Notes under the pieces: generated by a model | Database searches by the model: none | What the model was told of the DNA's origin: nothing | Seen by the model: the letters and a program-made list of their open reading frames with translations, nothing else | Assembly (NCBI GenBank): GCA_963795835.1 | Contig: CAWCJC010000002.1 | Span: 186,001 to 250,000 of the forward strand | DNA from: JALYXI01 sp963795835 | GTDB taxonomy: Bacteria > Acidobacteriota > Terriglobia > Bryobacterales > Bryobacteraceae | DNA length: 64,000 nt | Direction of reading: 5' to 3' | Made by a program: the position numbers and the translations under genes | Shown: one piece after another, positions 9,355 through 18,094 of the stretch | Position numbering within the stretch: the first letter of the stretch is position 1 | How the letters are laid out: every line of letters begins with the position of its first letter

Positions 9355-10070
9355 GGAATTGCCACTAATCCGCGTTGCACCGCCACCAACTCCGCGATGC
9401 CGCCCTTCGCGAGGCGGGTCAACTCCGCCATCTGGTCGTCGTCAAACGCCTCATGTTCCGCGGTCGCCTGCACCTCTACGAACTTTCCCCCGCCCGTCAT
9501 CACGACGTTCATATCCACCTCAGCCTTCGAATCTTCCTCGTAGCAAAGGTCGAGCATCGCCTCCTTCCCCACAATCCCCACGCTCACCGCCGCCAGATAG
9601 TCCTTCAAAGGCATCCGTTTCACAACTTTCGTATCCACCAGCTTTCGAAGCGCAACCGCCAGCGCGACGAATGCCCCCGTGATGGACGCGCACCGCGTTC
9701 CGCCATCCGCTTGCAACACATCGCAATCAATCATGATGCTGCGCTCACCTAACGCTTCCATATCCACCACGGCCCGCAACGACCGTCCGATCAGCCGCTG
9801 AATCTCATGCGTCCGACCCGAAGGCTTCCCTTTGTTTACCTCACGCGCAGTCCGCTTCGAAGTCGCCCGAGGAAGCATGCTGTACTCCGCCGTCACCCAT
9901 CCCTTGCCCTGCCCGCGCAGAAAGGGAGGCACCCCGTCTTCGACACTGGCCGCGCACAGCACCCGCGTCTGACCCACAGTGATCAGCGCCGAACCCTCTG
10001 CCGTCACCAGGAATCCGGTCTGGATCTCGACCGGCCTCAACTCCGATACAGCTCGTTTATCGATTCTCAT
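9351..10070 (-). CDS. rph: Ribonuclease PH
   Basis: A 239-residue phosphorolytic 3'-5' exoribonuclease that trims tRNA 3' ends. Motifs seen are GQTRVLCAASVEDGVPPFLRG, WVTAEYSMLPRAT, RTHEIQRLIGRSLRAVVD and DCDVLQADGGTR (phosphate and RNA binding). The start is ATG at 10070 (MRIDKRAVSELRPVEI). A 26-codon in-frame extension exists but is not family-like and would run into the small membrane-protein gene ending at 10073. The gene overlaps rdgB by 4 bases. Confidence 0.96.
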   Translation of the reverse strand: MRIDKRAVSELRPVEIQTGFLVTAEGSALITVGQTRVLCAASVEDGVPPFLRGQGKGWVTAEYSMLPRATSKRTAREVNKGKPSGRTHEIQRLIGRSLRAVVDMEALGERSIMIDCDVLQADGGTRCASITGAFVALAVALRKLVDTKVVKRMPLKDYLAAVSVGIVGKEAMLDLCYEEDSKAEVDMNVVMTGGGKFVEVQATAEHEAFDDDQMAELTRLAKGGIAELVAVQRGLVAIP

Positions 10071-10072
10071 CT

Positions 10073-10213
10073 TCAGCCCGCATATTTCATCACCAGGAAC
10101 AAGAGCACCATAATCGCGAGAACGCCAGTAATCACAATCACCACACAAGGCAACCCGCCGCGAATTTGTGGTTGCTGCTTCGCCTTCGCGCGTACCGGTT
10201 TAAACTTCGCCAT
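10073..10213 (-). CDS. Small single-span membrane protein (46 residues)
   Basis: A 46-codon frame from ATG 10213 to TGA 10073-10075. It encodes a basic N-terminus (MAKFKPVRAKAKQQPQIRGG) followed by a strongly hydrophobic helix of about 22 residues (CVVIVITGVLAIMVLLFLVM) and a short KYAG tail. By the positive-inside rule the N-terminus would be cytoplasmic. It sits between the PGI-like gene and rph with 2 bases to the rph start, so it is probably co-transcribed. The composition is exactly that of a small membrane protein, not a random frame, but no family is recognised. Confidence 0.6.
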   Translation of the reverse strand: MAKFKPVRAKAKQQPQIRGGLPCVVIVITGVLAIMVLLFLVMKYAG

Positions 10214-10243
10214 TATAGATAACTCGCCACAGCCAAAAAGTAT

Positions 10244-11905
10244 TCATCCAGCATGGCCGGCGCTTCTACCGGAAAGGCCGCAACTTGCCGCCCGCGCCGC
10301 TCTAAGCGCCAGCTTCGTCGCCAGGAACTGCGCCATGTGGTAGTCCGGTTCATAATGCGCCGCCGGAAACCGCACCTGATGCGCCGCTGTCATGACGATA
10401 CTGAAGCAACGTCCATGCCCGATGATCATCTCGTGATAGGAGTGGTTCATCGCCGGCCCTTCATAGATATCGACCGGCATCTTCAACCGTGACCGAAACA
10501 ACCGGTCCGCCGCGCGCTCCAGTGACACCCGAATGGCGCGCCCCTCCTCGCTGTACCGAAGGTCCCCGAACCAGGTCAGTTCCCCATACTCGAAATCCGC
10601 CTTTTTCAACCGGGCCGCCAACTCCTTCGGCTCCGGCATCCGCAACTCCTGCCACAGCGGTTGATAGTCGGAAACAATCTCCGAAGTGATCTGCTTATAC
10701 AACTCCACCGAAGGTTGCGTCACAAAGTTCATGGAACGCAGATACCCCAAGCCCCCCACCACGTAATGCATAAACTGCATGTAGTGCGAAAGCGGCTTGG
10801 CCGCGGGAAACGTCACGATCGCCACCGCATACCCGGCATGGCGCAAAGCCGTAATCTGCCGCGCCTCCGGATGCGCCTCGCCCTTGCGCTGAATTACCAG
10901 AAAACAGCGGTCTTGTTTCGGGTCATCGGTACGCCGGAAGCTCCGCAGCCGCACCTTTTCATCGATGACGATCTTGATCCCCAACTCCTCGCTTTTTCCC
11001 AAGCTTTCTTCCACATCCTGCTTGGTCCATAAGCCCGCGGCAGCCCAGGAGGTCGGCAGCAACAACGATACTTTGTCGCGCCCCTCCAGCCCCTGCGAAT
11101 GCAGGAACGCGGCCAGCTTCCAGGCAGGCCCTACTTCCTCCTCAGTAAGCTGCGCGCCGGCCATCCACTCCGCCAGGTCTACGCCGGCGAACGCCAGCGG
11201 ATACAAGCTCCCCCGCGTCATCGGCGCGCTATGCCGCCCCGCCGTTGTGTTCAATCCATCCGGTTGCAACACGATGCGTGTGAACCCGCGCGGCGCCGCA
11301 AACTTGTCCAGCAACGAATCGGGAAGCGTCATGTAAATAAAGTTGGGCCGCCCGTCAATCCCGTTGCGGTCGAACATCTCCGCAAGCCGCTCCAGATTCA
11401 CGACGGGCTCATACGACGTCATTCCCATCGCCATCCCCACCACCAGCGTCGATTTCAGCAGCGCCGCAATCGGCTCTCCCGAAATCCGCTGCATGTCTTC
11501 CACAATCGCCTTCAACTTCGCGGGGTCGGTGGAATCGAGTGAGTACAGACGCGGACCGCCGCGCAGCATCCCCGCCGCGTTGTACAGCGTCTTATCCTCC
11601 ACGGACCCGCCCATGCCGGCCCAGAGAATGAACCGGAGTGGCACGCCCTGCTCACTCTCTAAACGCGCCCGAATGCCGTTTGCTTCGGCCGTGATCTCCG
11701 CAGCCCACTCCGGATGATCAGCCGCCTTCCAAGGCAGGTCGAAAATCCCGATCGCCCGCTTCACAGGCCCGTCGGTCAACAGTGCGGTTAGATCATCATC
11801 GGGAGAAAGCGAGCGCAAACGCGCCAGCACTCCCTCGGTTTGGAAGCGCTCAAAAAATAGATTTGTGGATTCGCGTTGCGGATCGTTCAGTAGGGAAAGG
11901 GACAA
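10244..11905 (-). CDS. Phosphoglucose-isomerase-like (SIS) protein
   Basis: 553 residues. The region around residues 85-130 (ILWAGMGGSVEDK, YSLDSTDPAKL) matches the sugar-phosphate-binding GMGGS and DSTDPA motifs of the PGI half of bifunctional transaldolase/PGI enzymes. Later segments (VSLLLPTSWAAAGLWTKQDVEESLGK) also fit that PGI, in which the second SIS domain contains the substrate loop. It probably interconverts glucose-6-phosphate and fructose-6-phosphate in the cytoplasm. It lacks an N-terminal transaldolase domain. Divergent members may have another sugar phosphate substrate. It is the first gene of a probable operon with the 46-residue protein, rph and rdgB. Confidence 0.65.
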   Translation of the reverse strand: MSLSLLNDPQRESTNLFFERFQTEGVLARLRSLSPDDDLTALLTDGPVKRAIGIFDLPWKAADHPEWAAEITAEANGIRARLESEQGVPLRFILWAGMGGSVEDKTLYNAAGMLRGGPRLYSLDSTDPAKLKAIVEDMQRISGEPIAALLKSTLVVGMAMGMTSYEPVVNLERLAEMFDRNGIDGRPNFIYMTLPDSLLDKFAAPRGFTRIVLQPDGLNTTAGRHSAPMTRGSLYPLAFAGVDLAEWMAGAQLTEEEVGPAWKLAAFLHSQGLEGRDKVSLLLPTSWAAAGLWTKQDVEESLGKSEELGIKIVIDEKVRLRSFRRTDDPKQDRCFLVIQRKGEAHPEARQITALRHAGYAVAIVTFPAAKPLSHYMQFMHYVVGGLGYLRSMNFVTQPSVELYKQITSEIVSDYQPLWQELRMPEPKELAARLKKADFEYGELTWFGDLRYSEEGRAIRVSLERAADRLFRSRLKMPVDIYEGPAMNHSYHEMIIGHGRCFSIVMTAAHQVRFPAAHYEPDYHMAQFLATKLALRAARAASCGLSGRSAGHAG

Positions 11906-11970
11906 AGTAACTCTCCCATCTTACCGAGAGGCCGTTAGAAATCCGGCCCACCAACTGCGAAAGTAGAAGC

Positions 11971-12324
11971 ATGAAGCTTTTCACTCTCTGTTGCCTACTC
12001 TCCTTGGCGGGCTGCAGCAGTGCACCTTCTGGTCCTCCCAAGCTCCCCGAAAGCGCCAGCTTCGGTTGGAAACTGAAAACCACCAGCGAAACAAAGGCCG
12101 GGCAAGGCTGGCGCGCTGAATACGAAGGTCCCGGAAAAGCCTACGTCGACATTTACCGGCTGAATTCACCCGCCGAAGCACTGGATATGCAACAACGTTG
12201 GCGAGCTTCGGCTCAAACGGTGACGGTTTTCAACGGGAACTACTTCGTAGTAATCAAATGGGAAGGCGCTAACCGCGCCGCAGCAACCGCGTTGGTCGGA
12301 CAAATCGAACGCAGCCTGAAGTAG
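11971..12324 (+). CDS. Small lipoprotein
   Basis: 117 residues with a short signal peptide and lipobox LAGC (MKLFTLCCLLSLAGCSSAP), so it is lipid-anchored after cleavage before the Cys at about residue 15. The mature part is a compact alpha/beta domain (WRAEYEGPGKAYVDIYRLNS, NYFVVIKWEG, AATALVGQIERSLK). Similar short lipoproteins are widespread in Acidobacteria with no known function. It converges on the mannonate dehydratase gene with only 6 bases between stops. Confidence 0.75.
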   Translation: MKLFTLCCLLSLAGCSSAPSGPPKLPESASFGWKLKTTSETKAGQGWRAEYEGPGKAYVDIYRLNSPAEALDMQQRWRASAQTVTVFNGNYFVVIKWEGANRAAATALVGQIERSLK

Positions 12325-12334
12325 CTTCCGCTAC
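12321..12334. terminator. Short hairpin between convergent genes (weak terminator candidate)
   Basis: GTAGC-TTCC-GCTAC forms a 5-base-pair stem with a four-base loop across the two facing stop codons. It has no T-run on either side, so termination activity is uncertain. Confidence 0.25.
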
Positions 12335-13491
12335 GACATCGCCGCCTGCATCATTGCCCGCGCAAACCCCACGTTATACGCAATCGACGCATACCCGCCG
12401 GCTCCCGGATACCCCGGAATCGTCCCACGTTCCGCGTCATAATCCAGGCGCCGCGGATGCTCCGGGTAGATTAAATGGCTATACCGGTTTTTCACCAGCT
12501 CCTTCATGATCGCAAACATGTTGTTCACGCCCTCATCGATCCAAACTTCCCGGTATCGCTCGTAAGGCTTCATCACCAGTACATTGCGGTAATGCACATG
12601 GTTGATCCGGTCACGCGACGCGAAATACCGGCATACCTCCACCGGATCCTCTCCCATCTCCCGGGTGACCCCACAATCGAACGTGATTCCATTCGAGGGG
12701 CTATCCACAATCGAAATCAGCTTCCGCCACCCCGCCACCGTTCCCATAATCTGCTCGGACCCGCGGCTGATTGGCGCCGGCGGATCGTTCGGATGCAAAG
12801 CCAGCCGAACGTTCGCCTTCTCCGCTACCGGCACAGCGGCCTTCAGAAAGTAAGTGATGTTCGCCCACATCTCATTCAGATTGTGCGCGCCCTCGTTCGC
12901 CAGCGCAGGCAAATTCTTGAAGGCCATCCCCTTTTCTTCCGCACGGGTCTGGTACTGCGCCCCGTTTTGCACGAGCTCATAATCGAAGCCGGTCCAGCCA
13001 GACCCGCCACGCGCCGTGTCAATCTCCAGAAAGTACCCCTCCATCGCGCGATGCGCATAGAAGTTGTACTCCACTACCGGCAGCCCCACCGCCCCCGCGG
13101 CCACAATCGATTGCTTCACCTTCTCGATATCCTGATCGCGCTTCTCACCCGGCCTGCCATAGAGAATATCCGGAGACAGATTGATCATCAGATTGCTTAC
13201 CGTTACTCCGGCCGCTTTCCACGGCGCCATCACCGCGTTCAGCGAGTCCACAGTCCAAGGCAGCATCCCCGGACCCCCGCCCAGCACATGATCTACGCCC
13301 AACTGCTTCGTGCGCACGGGCGACGTACTGCGATCCGTGCCGCCCATGCTGCCGTACTCCATTCCTATCGCGATCTTCGGCGTACCCGCGCTTTCCTTCG
13401 GGGCGGGCGGAACTTGTGCGCCCCCCGCAACCTGCGCCGCCAGCGCACCGGCTCCTACAGCCTGAAAAGCCTGTCTGCGTGAAATTTTCAT
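12331..13491 (-). CDS. Mannonate dehydratase family protein, Tat-exported
   Basis: 386 residues. A twin-arginine signal (MKISRRQAFQAVGAGALAAQVAGG) precedes a TIM-barrel domain. LALHPNDPPAP closely matches the LHPDDPP metal-site motif of mannonate dehydratase (UxuA), and RINHVHYRNV and FDCGVTREMGEDP fit the later metal ligands. UxuA converts D-mannonate to 2-keto-3-deoxygluconate in hexuronate breakdown. A Tat leader is unusual for this cytoplasmic enzyme, so the role may be a related exported sugar-acid isomerase or dehydratase. A strong AAGGAG ribosome site overlaps the RraA-like stop codon 3 bases upstream, so the pair is coupled. Confidence 0.72.
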   Translation of the reverse strand: MKISRRQAFQAVGAGALAAQVAGGAQVPPAPKESAGTPKIAIGMEYGSMGGTDRSTSPVRTKQLGVDHVLGGGPGMLPWTVDSLNAVMAPWKAAGVTVSNLMINLSPDILYGRPGEKRDQDIEKVKQSIVAAGAVGLPVVEYNFYAHRAMEGYFLEIDTARGGSGWTGFDYELVQNGAQYQTRAEEKGMAFKNLPALANEGAHNLNEMWANITYFLKAAVPVAEKANVRLALHPNDPPAPISRGSEQIMGTVAGWRKLISIVDSPSNGITFDCGVTREMGEDPVEVCRYFASRDRINHVHYRNVLVMKPYERYREVWIDEGVNNMFAIMKELVKNRYSHLIYPEHPRRLDYDAERGTIPGYPGAGGYASIAYNVGFARAMMQAAMS

Positions 13492-13494
13492 TGC

Positions 13495-14349
13495 TTACTC
13501 CTTCGGAAGCTCACCTTCTTTCTCGTGCAACTCAGCCAATTTCTTCTTCAAATACGCCGCATACTCTGCCTTCAGCTTCGGATCGCGCGGAGAGCCGTAG
13601 ATTTCGCTCGACTTGTACTTGCTCGTCTCATTCACAAACTTCTCCCGGGTCCAATCGTCGTGAATGTGCAGTTCGTCGGCCTTGTCCAGAACCTTGCGGA
13701 CCAGATGCGGCGGCACGAAGTAAACACCCTCGCGGTCTCCGAACACCACATCTCCCGGCAGTACGGTGGCATCCCCGATCCGGATCGGCACGTTGATCCC
13801 CGTGATCATTACCTCGTTCGAGATCGGCGTTGGATGCACACCGCGAAAATACGCGCCCATCGGAATCGGGAAAATTCCCTCCAGGTCGCGAATTGCTCCA
13901 TCCACCACCATTCCTTTGTGAGTGACCGCGTAGACATACGTCGCAAGATTGTCGCCTACCAGCGTGCCGCCCTCGATCTTCCCGTAGATATCGGCCACCA
14001 GGACATCGCCTTCCTGCAGCATGTCCAGCACGCGCTGATTCCCTGGGTTGATCACGCCATGAGCGCGCGCGTCGGCGTCGTTCAGCTCTTTCATATCGGG
14101 CCGCGCCGGCATGAATTGTACTGTCACCGCGCGCCCAATCAGCTTCTTCTCCGGATGCAGAATCCGGAAGTTGCCCTCGTACTGATTCTTGTATCCCTCC
14201 CCGGGTAGCACCGCCCAGACTTCTTCCGCCGAGAGACCGTCCATCTTTTTCAACAGCCGGTCATCCACCTTCGGACGCCCATCCGGGAACCGCTCTCCCT
14301 GATATTTCGCCGTGTACTTCATCAACTGCTCGCGCGTGAGCATCGGCAC
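13495..14349 (-). CDS. RraA-family protein (aldolase-like), probable frameshifted signal peptide
   Basis: 284 residues. The core (about 60-225) is RraA/HMG-aldolase-like: GRAVTVQFMPARPD, LVADIYGKIEGGTLVGDNLATYV, VVDGAIRDLEGI (the substrate and metal loop with R and D) and LPGDVVFGDREGVYFVP. Such proteins act as 4-hydroxy-4-methyl-2-oxoglutarate aldolases or oxaloacetate decarboxylases. The GTG start at 14349 has no leader. A frame from ATG 14410 encodes a good signal peptide (MNRIFASVLLLAFVWIGI) that misses this frame by one base, so the native protein is probably exported and starts at 14410. It lies between the TonB receptor and the mannonate dehydratase, in one operon. Confidence 0.8.
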   Translation of the reverse strand: MPMLTREQLMKYTAKYQGERFPDGRPKVDDRLLKKMDGLSAEEVWAVLPGEGYKNQYEGNFRILHPEKKLIGRAVTVQFMPARPDMKELNDADARAHGVINPGNQRVLDMLQEGDVLVADIYGKIEGGTLVGDNLATYVYAVTHKGMVVDGAIRDLEGIFPIPMGAYFRGVHPTPISNEVMITGINVPIRIGDATVLPGDVVFGDREGVYFVPPHLVRKVLDKADELHIHDDWTREKFVNETSKYKSSEIYGSPRDPKLKAEYAAYLKKKLAELHEKEGELPKE

Positions 14350-14429
14350 CTGTCCGAATGCCGATCCACACGAACGCTAATAGCAAAACGCTCGCAAAGA
14401 TTCGATTCATTTCCATTACTTTATCAATC

Positions 14430-17400
14430 TCAGAAACTCAAACGCAGCATCAGGTTCATGAGGGGCTGGCCATTGAACGATGCCGTTGTCTGGTCGCCCG
14501 TGATTTTGCCGAACAATTGCGGATTCTTGAAGTCCACAGTGTTCGAAGGGTTGTTGAATCCATAGTTATGAAATGGATTCTGGAAATCAAACCGGAACTG
14601 CAGATTCACCCGCTCGGTGATGTGAAAGTTCTTGCTGGCCGATGCTTGCGAATACAGAATCCCCGGTCCTGTCACGATGTTTCGCCCCGCATTGCCCGGA
14701 GTGAACGGAGCCGGAGCCGAGAAACAACTCACCGGAAGCACTGGATTCTCCAGCGCCTGATTGAACCGGTTTCCCCCGATCTTGTTCCCCAGGCCAAACT
14801 CCGGCATGCTGATTCCGCTGCAAGTCAGGTTCGGCACCTGATTGCCTACCGAGAAGTAGTTGTTTCCGCTATTCGAGAAGCTAAACCCGAACGGATTTCC
14901 TGATTCCACGCTCTGAATCCATGCAACGTTGAATCCGCCCACCAAGTAATCCAGGAACTTGTTGTTATTGATGAATTTGCGGCCCTTCCCAATCGGTAGC
15001 TCAACCGTTGCGCTGGTCACAAACACGTGGCTGCGGTCATAACCCGCACGCGCTTTGTTCAGGTTCCGGTTCTCCACGGGGGCAACGCCGCTGCAGACGC
15101 CGTAATCGTTATCGCAATCGTCGATCGCTTTCGAAAAGGTGTAGAACGAATCAAGCACAACGCCTTGCGAATACCGCTTCTGGAATTGGATGGTTCCTGA
15201 ATGATAAGTGGAATGCCCCGTGTTCGACATGTAATTGATCGCGCCAAACTGCTTATACGGCAGATAATTTTGAGGAGCCGCGAAAGCCGCCGCCCGCAAC
15301 GCCGGATCGTTCGCACCGAAGCTGGTGGGGAACACATTGTTGTTCCAACTTTCCACCAGGTCAACACCCGCCGAACCTTGATAGGTCAACTTCAAGAGAT
15401 TATTCGTTTTCAACTGATATTGGACGCTTGCATTCCAATTCATCACATACCCGGGATGTAAATGCCCGTCCATCCAATAGATATTCCTCGAACTGTAATT
15501 CGTTCCCACAAACGGTGAGCTCAGGTCTGAGCGGATCGGAAACGCTGCCACGCCCGGAAACTGGCTAATTCGATAAAGCGGTGTGGGGTTTCCGGGAGCT
15601 TGCTGCTGCGCCACTTGCGCTTGATACTCATCGAATTGTTGCAGCGCATTGGGGAACCGGATATCAACGGTGTTGATGCCGAATCCGCCACGAAAAACCA
15701 GCCGTTCCCGAGGATGCCAAGCCATCCCGAGCCGCGGCTGGAAGTTCTTCAGATAACGGTCCGTCAACCCACCCTTGGGATGCACGATCGCCCCCAGCAA
15801 CCCGCTCACCGGATCCACCGTTGTTGGGCTGAAATTGCTATCTAGCCCGTGAGCTGTATGGAATGGGCTCTCTGTCGACCATCTGAGCCCCGCATTGATC
15901 GTCAGGTTCTGAGTTACCTTCCAATCGTCTTGAAAGTAGACGCTATGAATCGAATCGCGCGGCAGCCAGGTAGTTGTGTAAGCCGTAAAATTCGCCTGCC
16001 GTACATATCCAAATTCCACGCCCGCCAGCAGGTTTCCTGTGTTCGGCACCGGCTGCCCATTCGGCTGGAGCGCGGCGGTGGTGTTATCGAACTGGAATAC
16101 CCCGCTCGGCTGCCCTAACTGAAAGTAATTGCCCTGCAGATACAAGAAGTCGTACCCCATTTTTAGGGCATGCCGGCTTAACACCTTGCTGAAGTCATCC
16201 CGAAAGGTCCATGTCTGGCGAATCTGCCGGTTCGGGCTAGGGACCGTCAACCCATACGCGGTATTTAACGCGGGAGCAGTAGAATTTCCGGAAGCCGCAG
16301 TCCCGCTGAATGAAGGAAACAGCGCCCCGCTATCGTTTGGAATCCCCAACATCGCCGCCCAATTCTGGTTATAGGAAGGGACCGTCGTATCGTTTCGCAG
16401 CCGGTAAAACCCAATGCGTGCGTCATTCAACATGGCCGGCCCAAACAACTTCGTAATTCCCGCCGACACATTCTGTTGACCGAAGGGCGCATAGATTCCG
16501 TTCGCGCCATCGAATGCGGGCACGGCAATGCTCGTTGGCCGCTGAAACCCGCTCTGCCCGTTGAATGTGTAACTGCTATAGGCCTTTAGGTCGCTGTTGA
16601 ATTGATGGTCCACGCGGCCCGAATAGTCGCTAAAGAACGTGCGCGATTTTGAACCCCACGTGTAATTACTAACCGGCCCCGTCGACGTCAACGATCCTGG
16701 CGTATTCGGCGCAATCCATGGATTATAGGAAAGCAGTTTGCGATAAACCGGGTCCATCTTGCTCACAGGAATCACGTTGCCGGGCACTGCATCGCGCGTC
16801 CAGGTACCATCCGCCAGCTGGCGCGTGGTGGAAGGATCGTAAATCGGCTGACCGATCCCGCCAAATGTGAAATCCCCATTCAGTTCATCCGGCGTCGGCG
16901 TCTGGCTGGTGAATGCCGCCGTCTTCTTTTCAATCAGTTTCTGGTACCCAAAGAAGAAGAACGTCTTGTTCTTACCGTTGTAGAGCTTCGGAATCACAAT
17001 CGGCCCCGAGATGCTCGCATCCAGCTGCATGAACCAGGCAGGCACCCCGTTTGGAGCGCCCGGCTGTGGGTCGCTGGTCCGGTACAGGTTGAAGAACTGC
17101 CGGTGGGTCATGCGCCGTGTGCGTCCCAGGTCGGAAGCCGTGCCGTGCAGGTCATTGGTTCCACCCTTCTTCGCCACGGTTACCACGCCGCCTGTGGTAT
17201 GCCCATACTCCGCGGGAAGCGTGCCCGAGACCACCTGGACTTCTCCCACGGAATTCTCAACCGGCTTGATATCCGTTCCCGTACTCGACTGCGGATCGTT
17301 CCCGAACACGCCATCTTCAAACACCGTGGTTCCCGTCGAACGCTGCCCCGCTACATTGAAGCCCCCGAGCGATCCGCCATACGCATAGCCATTCATCGTG

Positions 17401-17903
17401 ACGCCCGGCGAAAAGTTTAGAGTATTCAACACATACCGTTGATAGAGCGGCATCTTATACAGAAAGTCGCCCTCCGTCACCGTACTTGTCGACGAAGTCT
17501 CTGTTTCGAGCAGCGCGGCCTGACCGGTGACTTGCACCTGTTCGGTGACATTGCCGAGCTCAAGCCTGGCATCGACCGGCAGCACATCGCCCACTTTTAA
17601 TTGCAAGCCGCTCAGAATCGTGCGCTTGAAACCTGCCGCTTCAAAAGTCACCGAATACGTTCCAGGTTGCAGCGATTGTACGCGATACAAGCCGGCCGAG
17701 TTTGTCTCCGAAGGAGACTCGAAATTCTGTTCCGTCTCCCGGACCAGCACCTTGACGCCCGCGACGGCGGCTCCCGTGGGATCGGTGACCGACCCCGTGA
17801 TGGTGGCCGTGCCGACTTGCGCGGCAGCCTCAAAATTCAGCATTGCGGTGAATAAACACGCAACCGCCAAAGAAGGACGAAGTGAACACCCTGTGCGCTG
17901 CAT
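14430..17903 (-). CDS. TonB-dependent receptor with carboxypeptidase-regulatory domain (Oar-like)
   Basis: About 1157 residues. A signal peptide (MQRTGCSLRPSLAVACLFTA) is followed by a CarboxypepD_reg-like Ig fold (ATITGSVTDPTGAAVAGVKV). Next come a plug domain (FNVAGQRSTGTTVFEDGVFGND, GHTTGGVVTVAKKGGTN) and a long beta-barrel ending in the aromatic LMLRLSF, the outer-membrane insertion signal. These very large receptors are typical of Acidobacteria and probably import oligosaccharides or other polymers. The start at 17903 is chosen for the AAGGAG at 17909-17914 and the signal peptide; the frame is open 24 codons further, but that runs through the promoter. RraA-like and mannonate dehydratase genes follow in the same direction. 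Confidence 0.93.
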   Translation of the reverse strand: MQRTGCSLRPSLAVACLFTAMLNFEAAAQVGTATITGSVTDPTGAAVAGVKVLVRETEQNFESPSETNSAGLYRVQSLQPGTYSVTFEAAGFKRTILSGLQLKVGDVLPVDARLELGNVTEQVQVTGQAALLETETSSTSTVTEGDFLYKMPLYQRYVLNTLNFSPGVTMNGYAYGGSLGGFNVAGQRSTGTTVFEDGVFGNDPQSSTGTDIKPVENSVGEVQVVSGTLPAEYGHTTGGVVTVAKKGGTNDLHGTASDLGRTRRMTHRQFFNLYRTSDPQPGAPNGVPAWFMQLDASISGPIVIPKLYNGKNKTFFFFGYQKLIEKKTAAFTSQTPTPDELNGDFTFGGIGQPIYDPSTTRQLADGTWTRDAVPGNVIPVSKMDPVYRKLLSYNPWIAPNTPGSLTSTGPVSNYTWGSKSRTFFSDYSGRVDHQFNSDLKAYSSYTFNGQSGFQRPTSIAVPAFDGANGIYAPFGQQNVSAGITKLFGPAMLNDARIGFYRLRNDTTVPSYNQNWAAMLGIPNDSGALFPSFSGTAASGNSTAPALNTAYGLTVPSPNRQIRQTWTFRDDFSKVLSRHALKMGYDFLYLQGNYFQLGQPSGVFQFDNTTAALQPNGQPVPNTGNLLAGVEFGYVRQANFTAYTTTWLPRDSIHSVYFQDDWKVTQNLTINAGLRWSTESPFHTAHGLDSNFSPTTVDPVSGLLGAIVHPKGGLTDRYLKNFQPRLGMAWHPRERLVFRGGFGINTVDIRFPNALQQFDEYQAQVAQQQAPGNPTPLYRISQFPGVAAFPIRSDLSSPFVGTNYSSRNIYWMDGHLHPGYVMNWNASVQYQLKTNNLLKLTYQGSAGVDLVESWNNNVFPTSFGANDPALRAAAFAAPQNYLPYKQFGAINYMSNTGHSTYHSGTIQFQKRYSQGVVLDSFYTFSKAIDDCDNDYGVCSGVAPVENRNLNKARAGYDRSHVFVTSATVELPIGKGRKFINNNKFLDYLVGGFNVAWIQSVESGNPFGFSFSNSGNNYFSVGNQVPNLTCSGISMPEFGLGNKIGGNRFNQALENPVLPVSCFSAPAPFTPGNAGRNIVTGPGILYSQASASKNFHITERVNLQFRFDFQNPFHNYGFNNPSNTVDFKNPQLFGKITGDQTTASFNGQPLMNLMLRLSF

Positions 17904-17908
17904 AAAGG

Positions 17909-17914
17909 CTCCTT
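17909..17914 (-). promoter_or_regulatory. Ribosome-binding site AAGGAG for the TonB receptor
   Basis: AAGGAG on the minus strand, 5 bases before the ATG at 17903. It decides the start against the longer open frame. Confidence 0.75.
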
Positions 17915-17936
17915 GGGACAAAAGCGAATTGCAGTC

Positions 17937-17965
17937 AATATATTCGCGGGAATCGCGAATGTCAA
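17937..17965 (-). promoter_or_regulatory. Near-consensus sigma-70 promoter with palindromic operator in the spacer
   Basis: On the minus strand a perfect -35 box TTGACA (17965-17960) and a -10 box TATATT (17942-17937) are exactly 17 bases apart. The spacer is filled by the inverted repeat ATTCGCG-ATTCC-CGCGAAT (17960-17942), two 7-base arms around a 5-base centre. Transcription would begin near 17930, about 27 bases before the receptor start. A dimeric repressor such as a LacI or GntR-type protein bound here would block polymerase. The boxes and repeat are read directly; the repressor is inferred and no candidate gene for it is adjacent. Confidence 0.75.
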
Positions 17966-18094
17966 TTCGATACAAAGTTTTGCGTCCGCGGGCAACATCA
18001 CAGCCTCATGAGGATTCCGCCAGGTAACGCAAGGCGGAGATGTCCTCGGCTGCCTCCGTCTGAACGAAGAACGGCAAATTGCCGCGTGAGAATT

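Noticed and set aside
12475..13482. 335-codon plus-strand frame opposite the mannonate dehydratase
   Set aside because: Arg/His-rich antisense shadow without domain signals.
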